This document shows, piece by piece, positions 35,884 through 48,233 of a DNA stretch of 64,000 bases. Position numbers and translations under genes: made by a program. The stretch is from assembly GCA_949318235.1 (NCBI GenBank), contig OX439127.1, forward strand, positions 30,880,569-30,944,568, in the 5' to 3' direction. Origin of the DNA: Ecdyonurus torrentis (Eukaryota; Arthropoda; Insecta; Ephemeroptera; Heptageniidae). Below the pieces are notes generated by a model. That model did no database searches and was not told where the DNA came from. It was given only the letters and a program-made list of their open reading frames with translations. Numbering within the stretch: the first letter of the stretch is position 1; each line of letters begins with the position of its first letter.

Positions 35884-36447
35884 GTGCTGTCGAAAAAAAA
35901 AACGGATTTTGAAATCCGGATAAAAAATTATCCGTTATCCGAATTTCTATCCGGATCATGCGATCCGGATAATTTGATCCGGATCGTGATCCAGATAATT
36001 TTGATCCGGATCGTGATCCGGATCTCAATCTGGATAATTTTGATCCGGATCGTGATCCGGATCTCAATCTGGATAATTTTGATCCGGATCGCGATCCGGA
36101 TAATTTTGATCGGGATCATATTCGGATAATATTGATCCGGATAATTTGATCGAGATCGTGATCCGGTTTATTTTTTCCACATTAATGACCCAGATCACGA
36201 TTTCATATAATTACGATAAATATTAAGCGTAATTGTGAATCTCGCGTCGGATGTGTTAGAAATAGCTTGGATTTAAATACAAATTATGAATATAAGTGCT
36301 AATTTAAAGAACTAAAATTCAAATAAAAATTACCTGTTATACGTTAGGGTATTGTACAGGCTATAACAAAACTAATCTTCTGATTAATGCTGTAAAAAAA
36401 ATCCGGATTTTGAAATCCGGATAAAAAATTATCCGTTATCCGAATTT
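35884..36447. repeat. GATCCGG short-repeat tract with flanking duplicate
   Basis: Tens of overlapping copies of GATCCGGAT/ATCCGGATC in a loosely tandem array of about 50 bp units (35950-36170). Both sides carry a near-identical 45 bp sequence: GATTTTGAAATCCGGATAAA then AATTATCCGTTATCCGAATT, at about 35903 and 36401. The array is self-complementary at many scales. It could be a satellite-like core inside a transposon. Open frames reading IRIVIRI come from it. Confidence 0.75.
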
Positions 36448-37194
36448 TTTTATGTATTTTTTTTAAATAATCCATATTTATTATTTTTAATTTTTATAAA
36501 ATGGTTTAATTCTTCAAAAAACAAATTTAAACACTTTTTTACATATCATTAATTCTTGATTTAAATTTTAATCTTTTTGATAAATTTTAATTGGTAAGAC
36601 AATTTTTTTAATATAAATTTTGTTGATAAGTTTTAATTGATAATAACAATAACGTTTTTTTGTAATAATTAACAATTTAACTCTATAACTGTTTTAGTGT
36701 TTCATTTGGCAGTATACTTTTGAGTTGACTAGTTCCAAAAACCGCTCTTCCAGTTTCAACAAAGGTGATAGTGATAAGAAACTAACCTTTATTGAAAGTG
36801 GAAGAAGCGTTTTTTAGGAAATAAGACTCTTTTATTAGCTTATTATGTGTTTAATGTTACAATAAGAACTGTTAAGGTGTCAGAATATAAAAGCATGAGC
36901 CACAGAATGTGCTGGGACATGTTATCAAACAGCTGTTCTACCATTAAAAATGACACCCTTATTCTGTTTTAGGTAGAGATATTTTATGAGAAATCAAAAT
37001 TATTGTTTCACAATTTAATTTAATTTTCTGTTGTAGTATTAATTGAAAACTATTTGTAAATCCAATTTGTATTTCTTTTCAGGGGAAATTTGTTTTCTTT
37101 TTTTTATTATTATGTTGATTATATGATTATTTAATTTTCAGTCATGAAAGTAACATTTCACAAAATTTCGGAACGGACAGGAAAGAGACACTAG

Positions 37195-37481
37195 AAAAGA
37201 TAGTTCAAAACCCAACTGTAGCTCCGTAGAAAATCAGTAGCTGATCAGAAAATTTCTATTTATGCAACCCACACAACATTTTTTACTAATTTATGCATGT
37301 TTCTGATGTCAGAAAAATGAATAGTCACGCAAATTGCATACTTAATTACTTAACACTATTTTCACGCGCTCTCGTGGGGCTAAATTTGCATTCTGGTAAA
37401 AATTGTCATCAGTTTTGAAGATCCCATTTTGTGTTTATTCATATAAAAGCACATGTTGTTCTATGTGGTCTATGGCTTTAA
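37195..37481 (-). mobile_element. Family B element, copy B2, inverted and truncated
   Basis: Reverse orientation: TCAAAACCCAACTGTAGCTC at the left through GTGGTCTATGGCTTTAA at 37478-37481. The end corresponding to TCTATTCCTTTAA in other copies has diverged or been replaced, and its CRE octamer has mutated to TGATGTCA. Confidence 0.75.
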
Positions 37482-38169
37482 ATAAAGCCATGTTGACATC
37501 ATTACAAAAATACTTTTTGGAATAATTTTCAATGCAAAAATTTTATGTCAGCTTTGTTTTCTTCCAAATGTGAATGACTCATGTTATGAAAATAAAACAA
37601 TGTACACCCTGGCAATAACAAGATCAGAGATGTTTACAACTGGATGCACCCCTTTTTCTCAAACTAATTTGCCCCGGATAAACACCAAAATTTTACAGGT
37701 GATGAATATTATATTAAAGTTAATACTTAATAAGTTATTCCCATAACATGATAAGAATCCAAGAAAAGAGGATGCTTCCGGTTGAAATAACCTTTTATCT
37801 TGTATTGGTATAGGCATGAAATTTTTTGTATTGAAAAATATACTTAAAACATTTTGACATTGGTAAGTTGTTAAGTCATCAGCTTAATTTCTGTTTAAAT
37901 CCACCATAAGACTTTGCATTAATTTGAGTTATTTCTCTGTTATCACTTAATAAGTATCTGAGTTGTTGGTTTCAGGATTGTTAACACGTGATTTCTTTTG
38001 GAACACTAGCACAGTTTTAAAATTCAAATTGATTATTATTTTACATATATATTTTTTTTAAATATGTTTGCACTTAAACTCTAAATTCAGTTGGATTGTA
38101 TTGAACTTTTAAAAGTTTTGTAGCATGCTGGAGACTTGACCTCTGTAAGAATCTACGTTAGTGTGCAAC

Positions 38170-38264
38170 TAAAGCTCGTTCTGTAAAGTAAAGTGAATCT
38201 CAATAACTGATTGGCTGACCAACAAAATAAGACACTTTCATTGGTTGATCTTGTTTTTTGAGCC
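38170..38264. repeat. Dispersed repeat V, copy 2
   Basis: Reverse-complement copy of 18127-18221. It lies about 100 bp left of hairpin E1. Confidence 0.7.
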
Positions 38265-38364
38265 GATAAAAGCGAGTCGCATATTGAGACTGGAATTTTT
38301 TTGGGAAGTTTCTTTCATTCTTATCAAGTTCAAAGTTCTAAAAGAAGAAATAACAATGATTGAC

Positions 38365-38594
38365 CATATCGATCTTATTGCGAAAAAAAGGCCTATCTCG
38401 TTTTTTGTCAGTGGAAGCAAAAGGCGTATCTCGTATTTTGTCAGTGGAAGCAAAAGGCCTATCTCGTTCCTGAACGTTATGGTGATAGCGCTCGAGATAG
38501 GCCTTTTGCTTCCACTGACAAAATACGAGATACGCCTTTTGCTTCCACTTACAAAAAACGAGATAGGCCTTTTTTTCGCAACAAGATCGATATG
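38365..38594. mobile_element. Family E near-perfect hairpin, copy E1
   Basis: A palindrome from CATATCGATCTT to AAGATCGATATG with arms of about 100 bp. Each arm has tandem units built from GTCAGTGGAAGCAAAAGG plus TATCTCGTATTTT. The 25-base loop reads TTCCTGAACGTTATGGTGAT. A second copy at 39566-39794 has the loop in the opposite orientation. The 243-residue - strand open frame at 38338-39069 is read-through of this repeat into intron. Confidence 0.9.
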
Positions 38595-38837
38595 TATAAA
38601 CGTAGTAAACAGGTAACGACGTCATAACCAGCTGTTTGTAACGAAGGAACATTTTCAAAGCTGGCTCAATATTTGTGTGTAGTTTATAGAACAAGCTTGA
38701 GACTGCTACTGCCATACTACAAAAAGAAGAATGTAATTGTAGCACAGGTAGTAAGCAGACACTGGTTTCAAAAACTTGTATGTACATTTTATATCTGAAG
38801 ACATGATTAATAGTGGTATGCATTGTATGTGTTGCAG

Positions 38838-38912
38838 GTGCCCCACCCAGTGTATCAGTCCAATATTGTGGCTTCCAACCAAGCCATGTTCCAACCGCAC
38901 CAACTCCTACAA
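38838..38912 (+). CDS. eIF4G: eIF4G coding exon 6
   Basis: A 75-base exon (25 residues) between gtgttgcag and CTACAA|gtatgt, phase 0 at both ends. It reads VPHPVYQSNIVASNQAMFQ and then PHQLLQ. The VYQ.N....NQ.MF pattern matches a conserved short motif of animal eIF4G N-termini (vertebrate eIF4G3 has VYQANQH followed by hydrophobic residues). It can be skipped in frame. Confidence 0.88.
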
Positions 38913-39565
38913 GTATGTACATTAGCTCTACAAGATGCATGTAGTAATTTGTACATCTGTGATTGTCTAAGTGCGTGTGTGTGTATGTTTGTTGAGTTAG
39001 ATGTGTTGTACTTAGTACCTCTTCTCCTTGCCTTTTCTGTCCTACTGGTAAATTTAATGGTAATACCATAAAATCTTATTTTTTATTTTTATTTCAGTTT
39101 ACTCATTCATTTGTAATTATTCATAGTTTATTTTTCAGGTATTTTCTCATTTTACATATTTCTTTCATATTCCAGGAAGAAACTCAAATGTTGTAGCAGT
39201 TTAAATTTCTTATATTATATAATCTATAGTATACAATATCAATGTTATAGCAGAAAATATGTATATCTCGTTTTTTTTTTTTTTTTTTTTTTTTTTCTTG
39301 TGAAGCAAAAAGTTTAACTCGGAGCGCCATTTACCTTACGCTCGGCAACAAGTTACACATTTTGCTTGCTCCAAAAAAAAAAAAAAAAAATGAGTTACAC
39401 ATTTTCCGCCACAACATCGATTTGTGTTGTCTTATTGCAAGTATATTGATTGTCCTTTGTAAAAAAAAAAAAAAAAAAAAAATGGTTGACCCCCAAATTT
39501 GGCAGCAAAAATAAAAAACCAAAAGAACTTAAGACAGTATACAGCAGCACCATAACTATATTATA

Positions 39566-39794
39566 TATATCGATCTTGTTGCGAAAAAAAGGCCTATCTC
39601 ATTTTTTGTCAGTGGAAGCAAAAGGCGTATCTCGTATTTTGTCAGTGGAAGCAAAAGGCCTATCTCGAGCGCTATCGCCATAACGTTCGGGAACAAGATA
39701 GGCCTTTTGCTTCCACTGATAAAATACGAGATACGCCTTTTGCTTCCACTGACAAAAAACGAGATAGGCCTTTTTTTCGCAATAAGATCGATAT
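39566..39794. mobile_element. Family E near-perfect hairpin, copy E2
   Basis: Same element as E1, about 970 bp away. The loop here reads ATCGCCATAACGTTCGGGAA, the reverse complement of the E1 loop with a few changes. The copies thus lie in opposite orientation although the arms look alike. Confidence 0.9.
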
Positions 39795-41170
39795 GTAATA
39801 TGTATCGACTAATTCAAATAGCTTTCATGTATCATGCGACCTTGAACCATAACTATTCTTCTCGTAAAACTGTTAGTCGTATCAAAAAAAATTGCTGTTA
39901 CAAGAAAGTTATCTGACTTCATCGAAATTCTAAATAATAATAATAATATATAATAATTCTAAAAAAAATAAATGTACAATTGATACATACACACACATTG
40001 TATGTGTGTGAATTATTGTTTTTGCTTCTGTTTAGTTTTGTATTTGTATAGTTATTAATTCTGCCGAAAGTTCAATTCATATTTGTCAATATTTTAAAAT
40101 GATGTTTTGCGTTGAACTGCAAACTGCGTTCAATTGCAAACTGGTGAGGTTATGCTTGCCAGTCTTATTGAGGAGATCAAAATTTTGTCTTTACCATATT
40201 ATACTAAAAGAGGGAATTAAATTTCAATAATTTGATTTGTGATTTTATAATTATTAACTTCAATAAGTATTCATAATTAATTTTTGAAAATTATGGTACA
40301 ATCTCACGAGCCTTAAATTATTGTGTGCACACCTGTGCAAAAGTTCTTGAATGTGACGTCATATTACAACATCAAGATTTAATAATCCTTAATGAAATTT
40401 ATTTTCACAAAATCACACATCAATTGATTCATAATAAAGTTTTTAATTTTTCTCTCTCCTGGTTATTAGCCTTTATTTTACACTATTCAGTAAGTGTTTG
40501 AGTTAAAAAGACCATCCATCCATCCATCATCCATCATCCATTTTTTTTTTTTTTTTTTTTTTTTTTAATCTTAAATGATTAATGTCTACATCACAAATTA
40601 TTCCTTTTTTTATTACAATTTTGTTCTCTTGTATTTGGTTTCTGTTATCCCCCATGTATTAGTGCTTTGTTATGTGGCTGCACAACTTTGCTCCTTGTGC
40701 TTTCGGAACTAGTGTCCATTTTGTGAATAATGATATTTATTACATTTGTGTTCATGAAAATTTCACGATTTTTTATTATAATCAAGATTTGATTGGATTA
40801 TTATGTGTTGTAAAATGAGTGTTTTATAAAACTTAAATTGGTTTTACAGATATTATATTTTGTAGTGTGTATGAAACTACAGACATAATAAATGCAGCAA
40901 TTTTGCAGCCATGTACTCTTTATCAAAGCACATCTTCAACAAATGGCAAAAATAAGTAATGTCTAGAGGTATTTTTATTATTATTTTAAATTATTTATTT
41001 ATTTATTGCCCTAAATGTCTGAAGGGCAGCGGTGATATTAAAAATATTTAAGTACAAGACATAAAAATTGTGCTCAATTTAGTTTACATTGGGGGGGGGG
41101 GGGGGGGGGGGAAGGAACTCGCACAGGCAGCAGCCACTTCCTCAAAAATTCCAAAACTCATATTTCGAAC

Positions 41171-42203
41171 GCGCAGGATGTTTAGGACGTATCAGAGAAA
41201 TAGATTATTTCGCAAAATTTAAAGTTTTGAATGTTATATCGCAGCAACGAAAAGATTGAAAAATATTTAATGCCTATCATCAAAAAGCCTGTTTAGTTTG
41301 TGATGTATGAGCATAGTTTCAGATTTTTCGTGTTATTAATAAGCTCGCAAAAAATTAATTAGTAACTGAGAGTCCCGTTTTATCTCGGAATTTTCAGAGG
41401 TATGCCAACTTAAGCTGACATATCTATGTTATCCATAATACGAAAAAATTTAAACTTATTTTTTATTGTGTATAAACATTTCTAGTACACACTACAATAC
41501 TGAAAAAAAATTGCAAAAATTTGCACTTGCCAAAAATTAGCAAAAACAACTTAAACTGCAAACGTATTCTAGTGTTTTTTTAACAAGACTTTTAAAAAAA
41601 TTTACGAGTTTTGATTTTACGAAGTTTTACAATTTTTTTAGTGTCTGATGAAGCATGAAGTAGGCAACCCGCCTAACATCAAATTTAAAAAAAGGTAAAT
41701 TTCTCGTTGACTAAAACAAAATAATTAAGTTTTATATAATTACTGTTAAAAGAACACTAGAATACGTTTGTAGTTTAAGTTTCAATTGGATCACACCAGT
41801 AAATCTGGAGATACATTGAATTTTAGTTTTTGCTGATTTTTGGCAAGTGCAAATTTTTGCAATTTTTTTTCAGTACTGTAGCGTGTACTAGAGATGTTTA
41901 TACATAATAAAAAATAAGTTTGATTTTTTTTTGCTTATGGATAACGTAGATATGTCAGCTTAAGTTGGCATACCTCTGAAAATTCCGATATTAAATGGGA
42001 CTCTCAGTTACTAATTAATTTTTTGCGAGCTTATTAATTACATAAAAAATCTGAAACTATGCTCATACGTTACCAACTAAACATGGTTTTAGATGATAGG
42101 CATTAAATATTTTTCAATTTTTTCGTTGCTGCGATATGACGTTCAAAACTTCAAATTTTACGAAATAGCCCATTTCTCTGATACGTCTTTAACATCCTGC
42201 GCG
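41171..42203. mobile_element. Family F, 1 kb foldback element
   Basis: Left arm from GCGCAGGATGTTTAGGACGT (41171) to about 41590; right arm from about 41745 to AACATCCTGCGC (42203). The arms agree through TATTTAATGCCTATCAT, ATTAATTAGTAACTGAGAGTC, GGTATGCCAACTTAAGCTGACA and TTTGCACTTGCCAAAAAT. Divergence of several percent is visible. The unpaired centre is about 150 bp and has no ORF. Confidence 0.85.
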
Positions 42204-42543
42204 ATCGATTTGTATGTTTAAATTTTTGTCAAGATCATAAGTATTAAGGATTGTAGTTAGAAGGCCTGTAGTTCTGAATATCACAATTTAGATTCCTTTT
42301 TGTATGTAATTTGAAAGTCAGTGTAAGAAACCACCTTCATTAAACATTTCTCAACCTGACTTGACTTTTGGGTATTTTTTTAAAAGTTGGGAAGTTAGTG
42401 GGCATAATGTATAATAGTACATTTTTAGATTTGAAGAAGCCCCATATTTAATTGCGACTGGCAACTACTCATGATAATAAATATAATAGGGTATCCATAA
42501 TTAGTTGTAAGTTACAGAAATATTAGTATGGACTATGGACGTA

Positions 42544-42972
42544 TTGACTTAGAAAGTAACAACTGTTTTTAGGCCGACTATAAGCAAATTTGCTCACATC
42601 TGCTTCCATTTCGACAAACTGTGCATGTGTAGTAAGTAGAAACGGAAGCGGATGTGACTGAAATCGCATTAAAGGCGTAGAACACCTTGATTTGGCCAGA
42701 GTCATTGATTTCTTATTTATTTTTCATTCACAAAATGCCGCTGCCGGTCACTGACGTCACAGCTTGCCCGGTTTACTTGCGAGTGGACCAGGCGAGCTGT
42801 AACGTCAGTGACCGGCAGCGGCATTTTGTGAATGGAAAATAAATTAGAAATCAATGACTCCGGCCAAATCAACGTTGATTTTCATGTTTGTTAGGATAAT
42901 ACGCAACTTTTTTGTTCAAGGTGTTCTACGCCTTAAAGTCGGCTTCAAAACAGTTTTTCCTTTATTAGTCAA
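42544..42972. mobile_element. Family D foldback MITE, copy D4, split by A3
   Basis: Left arm TTGACTTAGAAAGTAACAAC through CACATCTGCTTCCATTTC; the right arm includes GAAACGGAAGCGGATGTGAC and, after the nested A3 element, GTCGGCTTCAAAACAG to TTATTAGTCAA. With A3 and one TTAA removed, the right arm reads close to the GCTTATAGTCGG of copy D3. Confidence 0.85.
42669..42936. mobile_element. Family A palindromic MITE at TTAA, copy A3
   Basis: TTAAAGGCGTAGAACACCTT at the left; AAGGTGTTCTACGCCTTAA at the right. It is inserted in the right arm of D4 at the site CA-TTAA-AGTCGG. Arms pair through TGCCGCTGCCGGTCACTGACGT and its inverse. Confidence 0.85.
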
Positions 42973-45536
42973 TAATTAAATTTTACACCTCCACCCTTCT
43001 ATGATGGTTAGTTTTCATTTGGTGACTTCTAAAATAATAAATATCAGCTGATAGCTATTCCCAGGTACAGTGAAATAGGAAAAAGATGTTCCTCAATGTA
43101 AAGTTTTCTTTCCAAGAGTTTTTGTCAGCCAACTATTGCTTAGTAAATATTTTAAATTATTTATTTATTATTATTTATAATATTGCATTTACTTTTTATT
43201 GGAATTTATTATTTTGAAGTATTGAATGACTTAAGATTGCATGTGTCACATCATAGATTTAAAGATAATATGTTATAAACTAAAATGCACATTTTTCAAT
43301 AATTCCCAATTAAATATGTTAGACTCAAAAAATTTAAAGGTAACGTGAAAGTAAGTCAAAAGAATATAACCATTGAACATTGAAAAGGGATCAAAATCGT
43401 TTTTGGCAGAGTAAGGAAGCTCTGAAATCACTATTAACTTTGACAAGTGTAGGGAAAATATCTGAAAGCACCAAGTAGGTGGTAGTCACCCCAAATTTTC
43501 ACAGTATACTTTTGCCTTCTCATATAAACATATTTTTTCTAAGTTTCACTATTGTTTGTAGTAAGTCGATTTACTACTGGCATACTGCAAGGAAAATGTC
43601 ATGTAAAATAAATTGGTCTGTTTTAATATTAAATTGCTAATTAATTTGCCATTTGTTGAAGAAATATTAATGTTACCCAGTTTATTATCCCAAACAAGTG
43701 ACAAGTATTAGGAGAACTTCCAATCAAGTTGAAACTGGATCAAGTTGTCCTCAGTGTGAAGTACCTGCTTATTTAGCACAGGTCTCTATCCCCATACCAT
43801 TTTACCTGTCTTAATTAACAGCACAGCAAGGAGAAAAAAGCAAGACGGTGCAATTGAAAGTGCTTGTTGCAGAACCTCGCCCCACTTTTTATCATTCATT
43901 TCAGGGAAGTTTTATGTTGAGGACTTGTTTCCCTGATAATTACGATATGTAAAATAAAATTAAGAACTGTTGTTACTGCATTGTGAACTTGTGTTCTTGC
44001 AGTCGACATGAACTTGCATAAGACATTAAAAGTGACGTTAGTGGGAAAGCAATGACATGTTGAGTATAATTTTAACAACAGTATATTTCACTGAAGGGAG
44101 GGGTGGGGTACTGTGTTAATCAATAGTATATTATGCCATGTCTGGGACAGTGTACCAGTGCCAGTTAATAAATTTGAAACTATGTGATAAGAAAATAGCT
44201 CAAATTTACCAACAAAATTAGAGCTATATTCCTTTCACACAGTTCCAGAGATCTTCAATTGTCCCATTTTCATAGGAAAGACAAGATGATGTTGCTCTAG
44301 AAGCAATGAGTCAAGCTTGTGATACATTGATGTGAGTTCTGATTGTGCAAACGATGGATCGAAAGCTACTAGCCATGAGTCGTGGAACCAGTGGCATCTT
44401 TTTTGCCACTTGTTCTCTCTCACTTGTTGTAAGGACTTCCAACACTTGTGGTTTGGCTTCTTTGTGACTAAAATTTGAAACATTGCTTTAAATTGGCCAC
44501 AGCAAAGCAGCGATGACTTGGAACGGGTGTATGCAGAATAAGTAGTTAGTTAACATTGTAATCCATCAATACGGAGGTGCTGCATGAAAGTTTTTTGTAA
44601 ATTCAAGTTGACACCTCCATCACTCCAACATGATGGAAACAGCTAGAAGATAATGCCTGCACATACCTCCCCTTTTTTTAAGGGAGGTTCACGGTTTAAG
44701 GAGAAAGTCCTCTGAGATATACTTTATACAACAACAAAGGTAAGAGTCAACAGTTTTTCGCTGCACAAATACAAGATTTATATTTTATATAAGGTCCAAA
44801 TTTGCAGAAATGGATGGCAACTAAGCTTGTGCTTTGGAATAAGAAAGGAAAAAAAAAGAAAGAAAGAAAGAAAGACATAACATAAGACAGTAATCTTTCT
44901 TTCTTTCTTTATATATATATATATATATATTCATATATATAATTATATATTTATACTAAGGTAACATGTTGACAAGCTTGATGTTTTAAAATGTTTGATG
45001 CACCCAAAATTCATGTTCTTAGTAGTTACAATAAGGAATGTCCTACTTGTTATTTTTATCATTATTCATCTCATGGATTCGTTAAATCTTGAGTCTTGCA
45101 ATCTAAAGAAAGGTTGGATGGATTGACCAATAAAGAAGCGAACTTATGAACTGGGGACTCAAGAATTCGGAAATATGTGCTTCCGTTTTAACGTATTATT
45201 TATATGCAGAATACCGTAAGCAGATTTGTTGGCATATAGCTTAACTTGGTAACTAGTATGTTAACTTTCTATACTTGTCAAGAGCAAGTAGTCTTAAATA
45301 AGTTTTAAATTGAAAAATTGGGGGAGAGTGGATTTCAAACTGGTATTGTACTACATGTAAACTGTATTCTGTATTTAAAATTCACAACTTCAGATTACAA
45401 GTAGAACTGACTGTGTAATGAGAAACATTTGCTATATCATGTAATAGCTAGACTTGATGTACATTTTAATGTCATATATTACATATCAATATGTGTTTGT
45501 GTGTTAGATGTAGTTGCTTTCTGTGTTGTTCAACTC

Positions 45537-45583
45537 GCTGTGTGTGTTTACTAACCCACACTGTGTGTGTTTACTAACCCACA
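45537..45583. repeat. 24 bp tandem duplication
   Basis: TGTGTGTGTTTACTAACCCACA occurs twice in succession. Confidence 0.85.
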
Positions 45584-45729
45584 TGCTGTAGTCTTCACTA
45601 CAGATGTGTTAATAGACCTGTACTGGTATACAATAGTACAGGGTGGTACATACGTTATAGTGTATGCTGTTTCACAGCTACCAATATTTTCACTGGATTG
45701 AATAATTACATGTTCGTAAAAAGTCATAA

Positions 45730-46063
45730 TTAAAGGCATAGAAAACATTGAAACAACATGTTCTAAACACAAAATGGGATCCACAAAACTGATGGTATTT
45801 TTTTCCAGAATGTTAATGTAGCCCCACAAAAGAGCTTGAAAAAAATGTAAAGTATGCAATTTGCGTGAATATTCCTGTTTATGACGTCATTAACAGGCAA
45901 AACCTAGTATGAAAATGTTGTGCGGGTTGCATAAATCTAAATTTTCTGATCACTGCTACGGAGCTACAGTTGGGTTTTGAGACCAACTAACGTTATTTAT
46001 ATAAGTCCCATCAAGTGTTTTGTGATGTAAATGAAAATGTTTTCATGTTTTCTATGCCTTTAA
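45730..46063 (+). mobile_element. Family B element at TTAA, copy B3
   Basis: TTAAAGGCATAGAAAACATT at the left, TTTTCTATGCCTTTAA at the right. It has the internal AATGTAGCCCCAC, TTATGACGTCATTAAC and CGGAGCTACAGTTGGG landmarks. Its first bases (TTAAAGGC) blend family A and B ends. Confidence 0.85.
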
Positions 46064-46654
46064 AGCATTGTTTTATTTTGTGACTTTAAAAACAATTTAT
46101 TTAGGTGAAAGTTTTATTTGAGTTATATTTGGCCGCAAAACGACATACATTATGACAAAATACTAACCAAATTTTGTAGCTTATTCGCAGCTTCTGCTTA
46201 ACTAATTCTTTTCTAAATTTTTATTATTTTTATTTCAGGTATAAATTAACAACAAATTAAGAACAACATGTTAGAATATAATTTTTCCCTTTTTTGTTGA
46301 ACACGTCCCCATTTATACGATATTATATTGATTAACCTCGGTCTGTAGCATCCTTGTCCTTATACAGAAACCACGTATTACTCTATGTTTCTCATATATT
46401 ATGTTAGTGTGCATGACTGTACTGTACACTCAACTGAATCCATGAATGAATATTAATGCTTCTTCGTGGAGTTTTAGTTGGTTATTTTCACGAATGATTG
46501 GGGTTGCATTTGGAAAAAAAGAGCAAATTTTCACCCTAATTGTCTATCACAATGGAATCTTAATCATCTTGCTAACTGTAGCTCTTAGATAACCCCCCAC
46601 CCCTTTTTATAAATTAAAAAATAATAATAAAAAATAAAGGTTCTTGGTCCGTTT

Positions 46655-46992
46655 TTAAGGGAGTAGGATACCGACCTTATATCACAACAACTAGAACGTG
46701 TTTTGGGTCTAAATTTGGTTTCATTGTGTAGCTAAGGGTCACACCTAGCCGTGATAAAAATTTCATGATGATTGACCGTCCCGAAAAAAAAAAATATATA
46801 TTAAAATTAACATTGGGCCTTATGGGCTTAAAATTTCAAAAAATCATATAAAATTAATTTACACGGTGACTCCTCAAAATTTTTATATATTTGAAATTGT
46901 CTCAAGCTGAAGTAACATTGTGCAAAATTTCAGATTTTTTTGACGAAAAAAGTTTGAGTCTAATGGCCGACGTCGGTCCCCTACTCCCTTAA
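46655..46992. mobile_element. Family C MITE at TTAA, copy C2
   Basis: TTAAGGGAGTAGGATACCGAC at the left, GTCGGTCCCCTACTCCCTTAA at the right. Close relative of C1 throughout. Confidence 0.87.
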
Positions 46993-47869
46993 GATATTTT
47001 GATATTTACAGGACCGAGGTGAATCCTTAATAAATGTGATGTGTGTATGTGTAGCACAATTTATTTCGTAGTGTTTTGTGGTTGGTTAATGTAGTTTATG
47101 GTATGTAGTTTTAGTTTGGTTGTAGTTGTGGGTTGGGTTTAAAAGTCGTGTGCCATTATATTTATATTATAACATAACTGTACTTCTTTAAAAAATCGGA
47201 TCTTCTATTTGTTTTACCTGTTGACATTTATAATTATGATGGGGGAAAAAAAAAAAAAAAAAAGTTAGAAAACTTAAAACAATGCAATTTCAGATAATCG
47301 AATGATGTTTTAGTCCAGCAAGTAGCGGTTGGCGTAAATTGGAACTATAAAGAAGGATTTTGGATGGTACCTTATGAATTCATATATCATTCTTACCATT
47401 AATAATCTTCATTATTATTACTTTACAACCAGGACTATGGATGGATTTACTTTCTTCCCGTTAGTTATTGTATTGCATTTTCGTCAAGATCTGTAGTTCT
47501 AATTCGTTTATTATTATTAAACACAATACGTGAACTTTTTTTTTTCTTACAAATATTTCATATTTATATAATAATAGTACATAGGAGATAAGCATAATTA
47601 TTCATTTTATTGACTAGTGTAGACTTTTATTTTTGGATTTTGGGGCAATGTTTTAAAAAGTTATTGACCACATCGAAGTGATTTTTACATAACTCGCAAA
47701 TACAGTTTTCATCTGCCCAAATTATTGTCTTTTTCCTGATTTCAGTTGTTGGGCCAGGGGTTTTATAAAAAATCTTTACTAATAATTAGTGTTGCTTTTT
47801 CTACTCTTTGGAATATAGAGTCTCCATACTCGGGTGTGTCAGGCAAATCTAAGCCTTGTTAGTTCCTGA

Positions 47870-48233
47870 AATATCAAAGAATCTTGACGTCAGCTAGAGG
47901 CTCGTGGCCCTTGATACTCGTGTGGGTCGGGTCATTCGTTTTGATCAGGTTTTGCCTGGGTTTTGCTCCTTTTGTCAATTTGCCGGCTAGAGGAAAATAG
48001 CTCTGTGCAACGCCAGGTGGTGCTGGCGATCGTGGCTGCGCGCAATGTGTGCCTAGCGCCGTGCGTGTTCCTCCATTAGCGCTGCTGCTGCTGCCTGCAG
48101 TAGTCGTGGCACCACTTGGGAACGTGCTAACCATATGGAAAACTGTTCTATTCACATTGCCGTCTTTTGTTTATTATCACGTGCCCAAGAAGAAAATAAT
48201 TTACAAGTGGATTAGTTGAGTAAATCCAACAGA
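47870..48233 (+). promoter_or_regulatory. GC-rich promoter-like region with CRE and E-box
   Basis: Locally GC-rich (47885-48130), with GGCGATCGTGGCTGCGCGC and a GCTGCTGCTGCTGCC tract. A full CRE octamer TGACGTCA is at 47885-47892 and a CACGTG E-box at 48178-48183, about 50 bp before the ATG at 48234. In the frame of that ATG a TAG at 48213-48215 closes the upstream frame. The 93-residue - strand open frame here has no recognisable content. Promoter function is inferred from composition, motifs and the good donor of the following exon. Confidence 0.5.

Larger units (their letters stand above)
34223..38837 (+). other. eIF4G: eIF4G intron 5
   Basis: Holds a foldback at 34440-34646, B1 and B2, the GATCCGG repeat tract, V2 and hairpin E1. 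No exon is seen between them. A CT-rich microsatellite is near 34944-34960. Confidence 0.65.

Noticed and set aside
35884..36129. IRIVIRI-type repeat proteins
   Set aside because: Direct consequence of the GATCCGG repeat array.
38338..39069. 243-residue open frame on the - strand
   Set aside because: The first third is the family E hairpin read in frame (KAYLVFC.WKQ repeats), the rest is intron antisense to exon 6. No splice or domain support.
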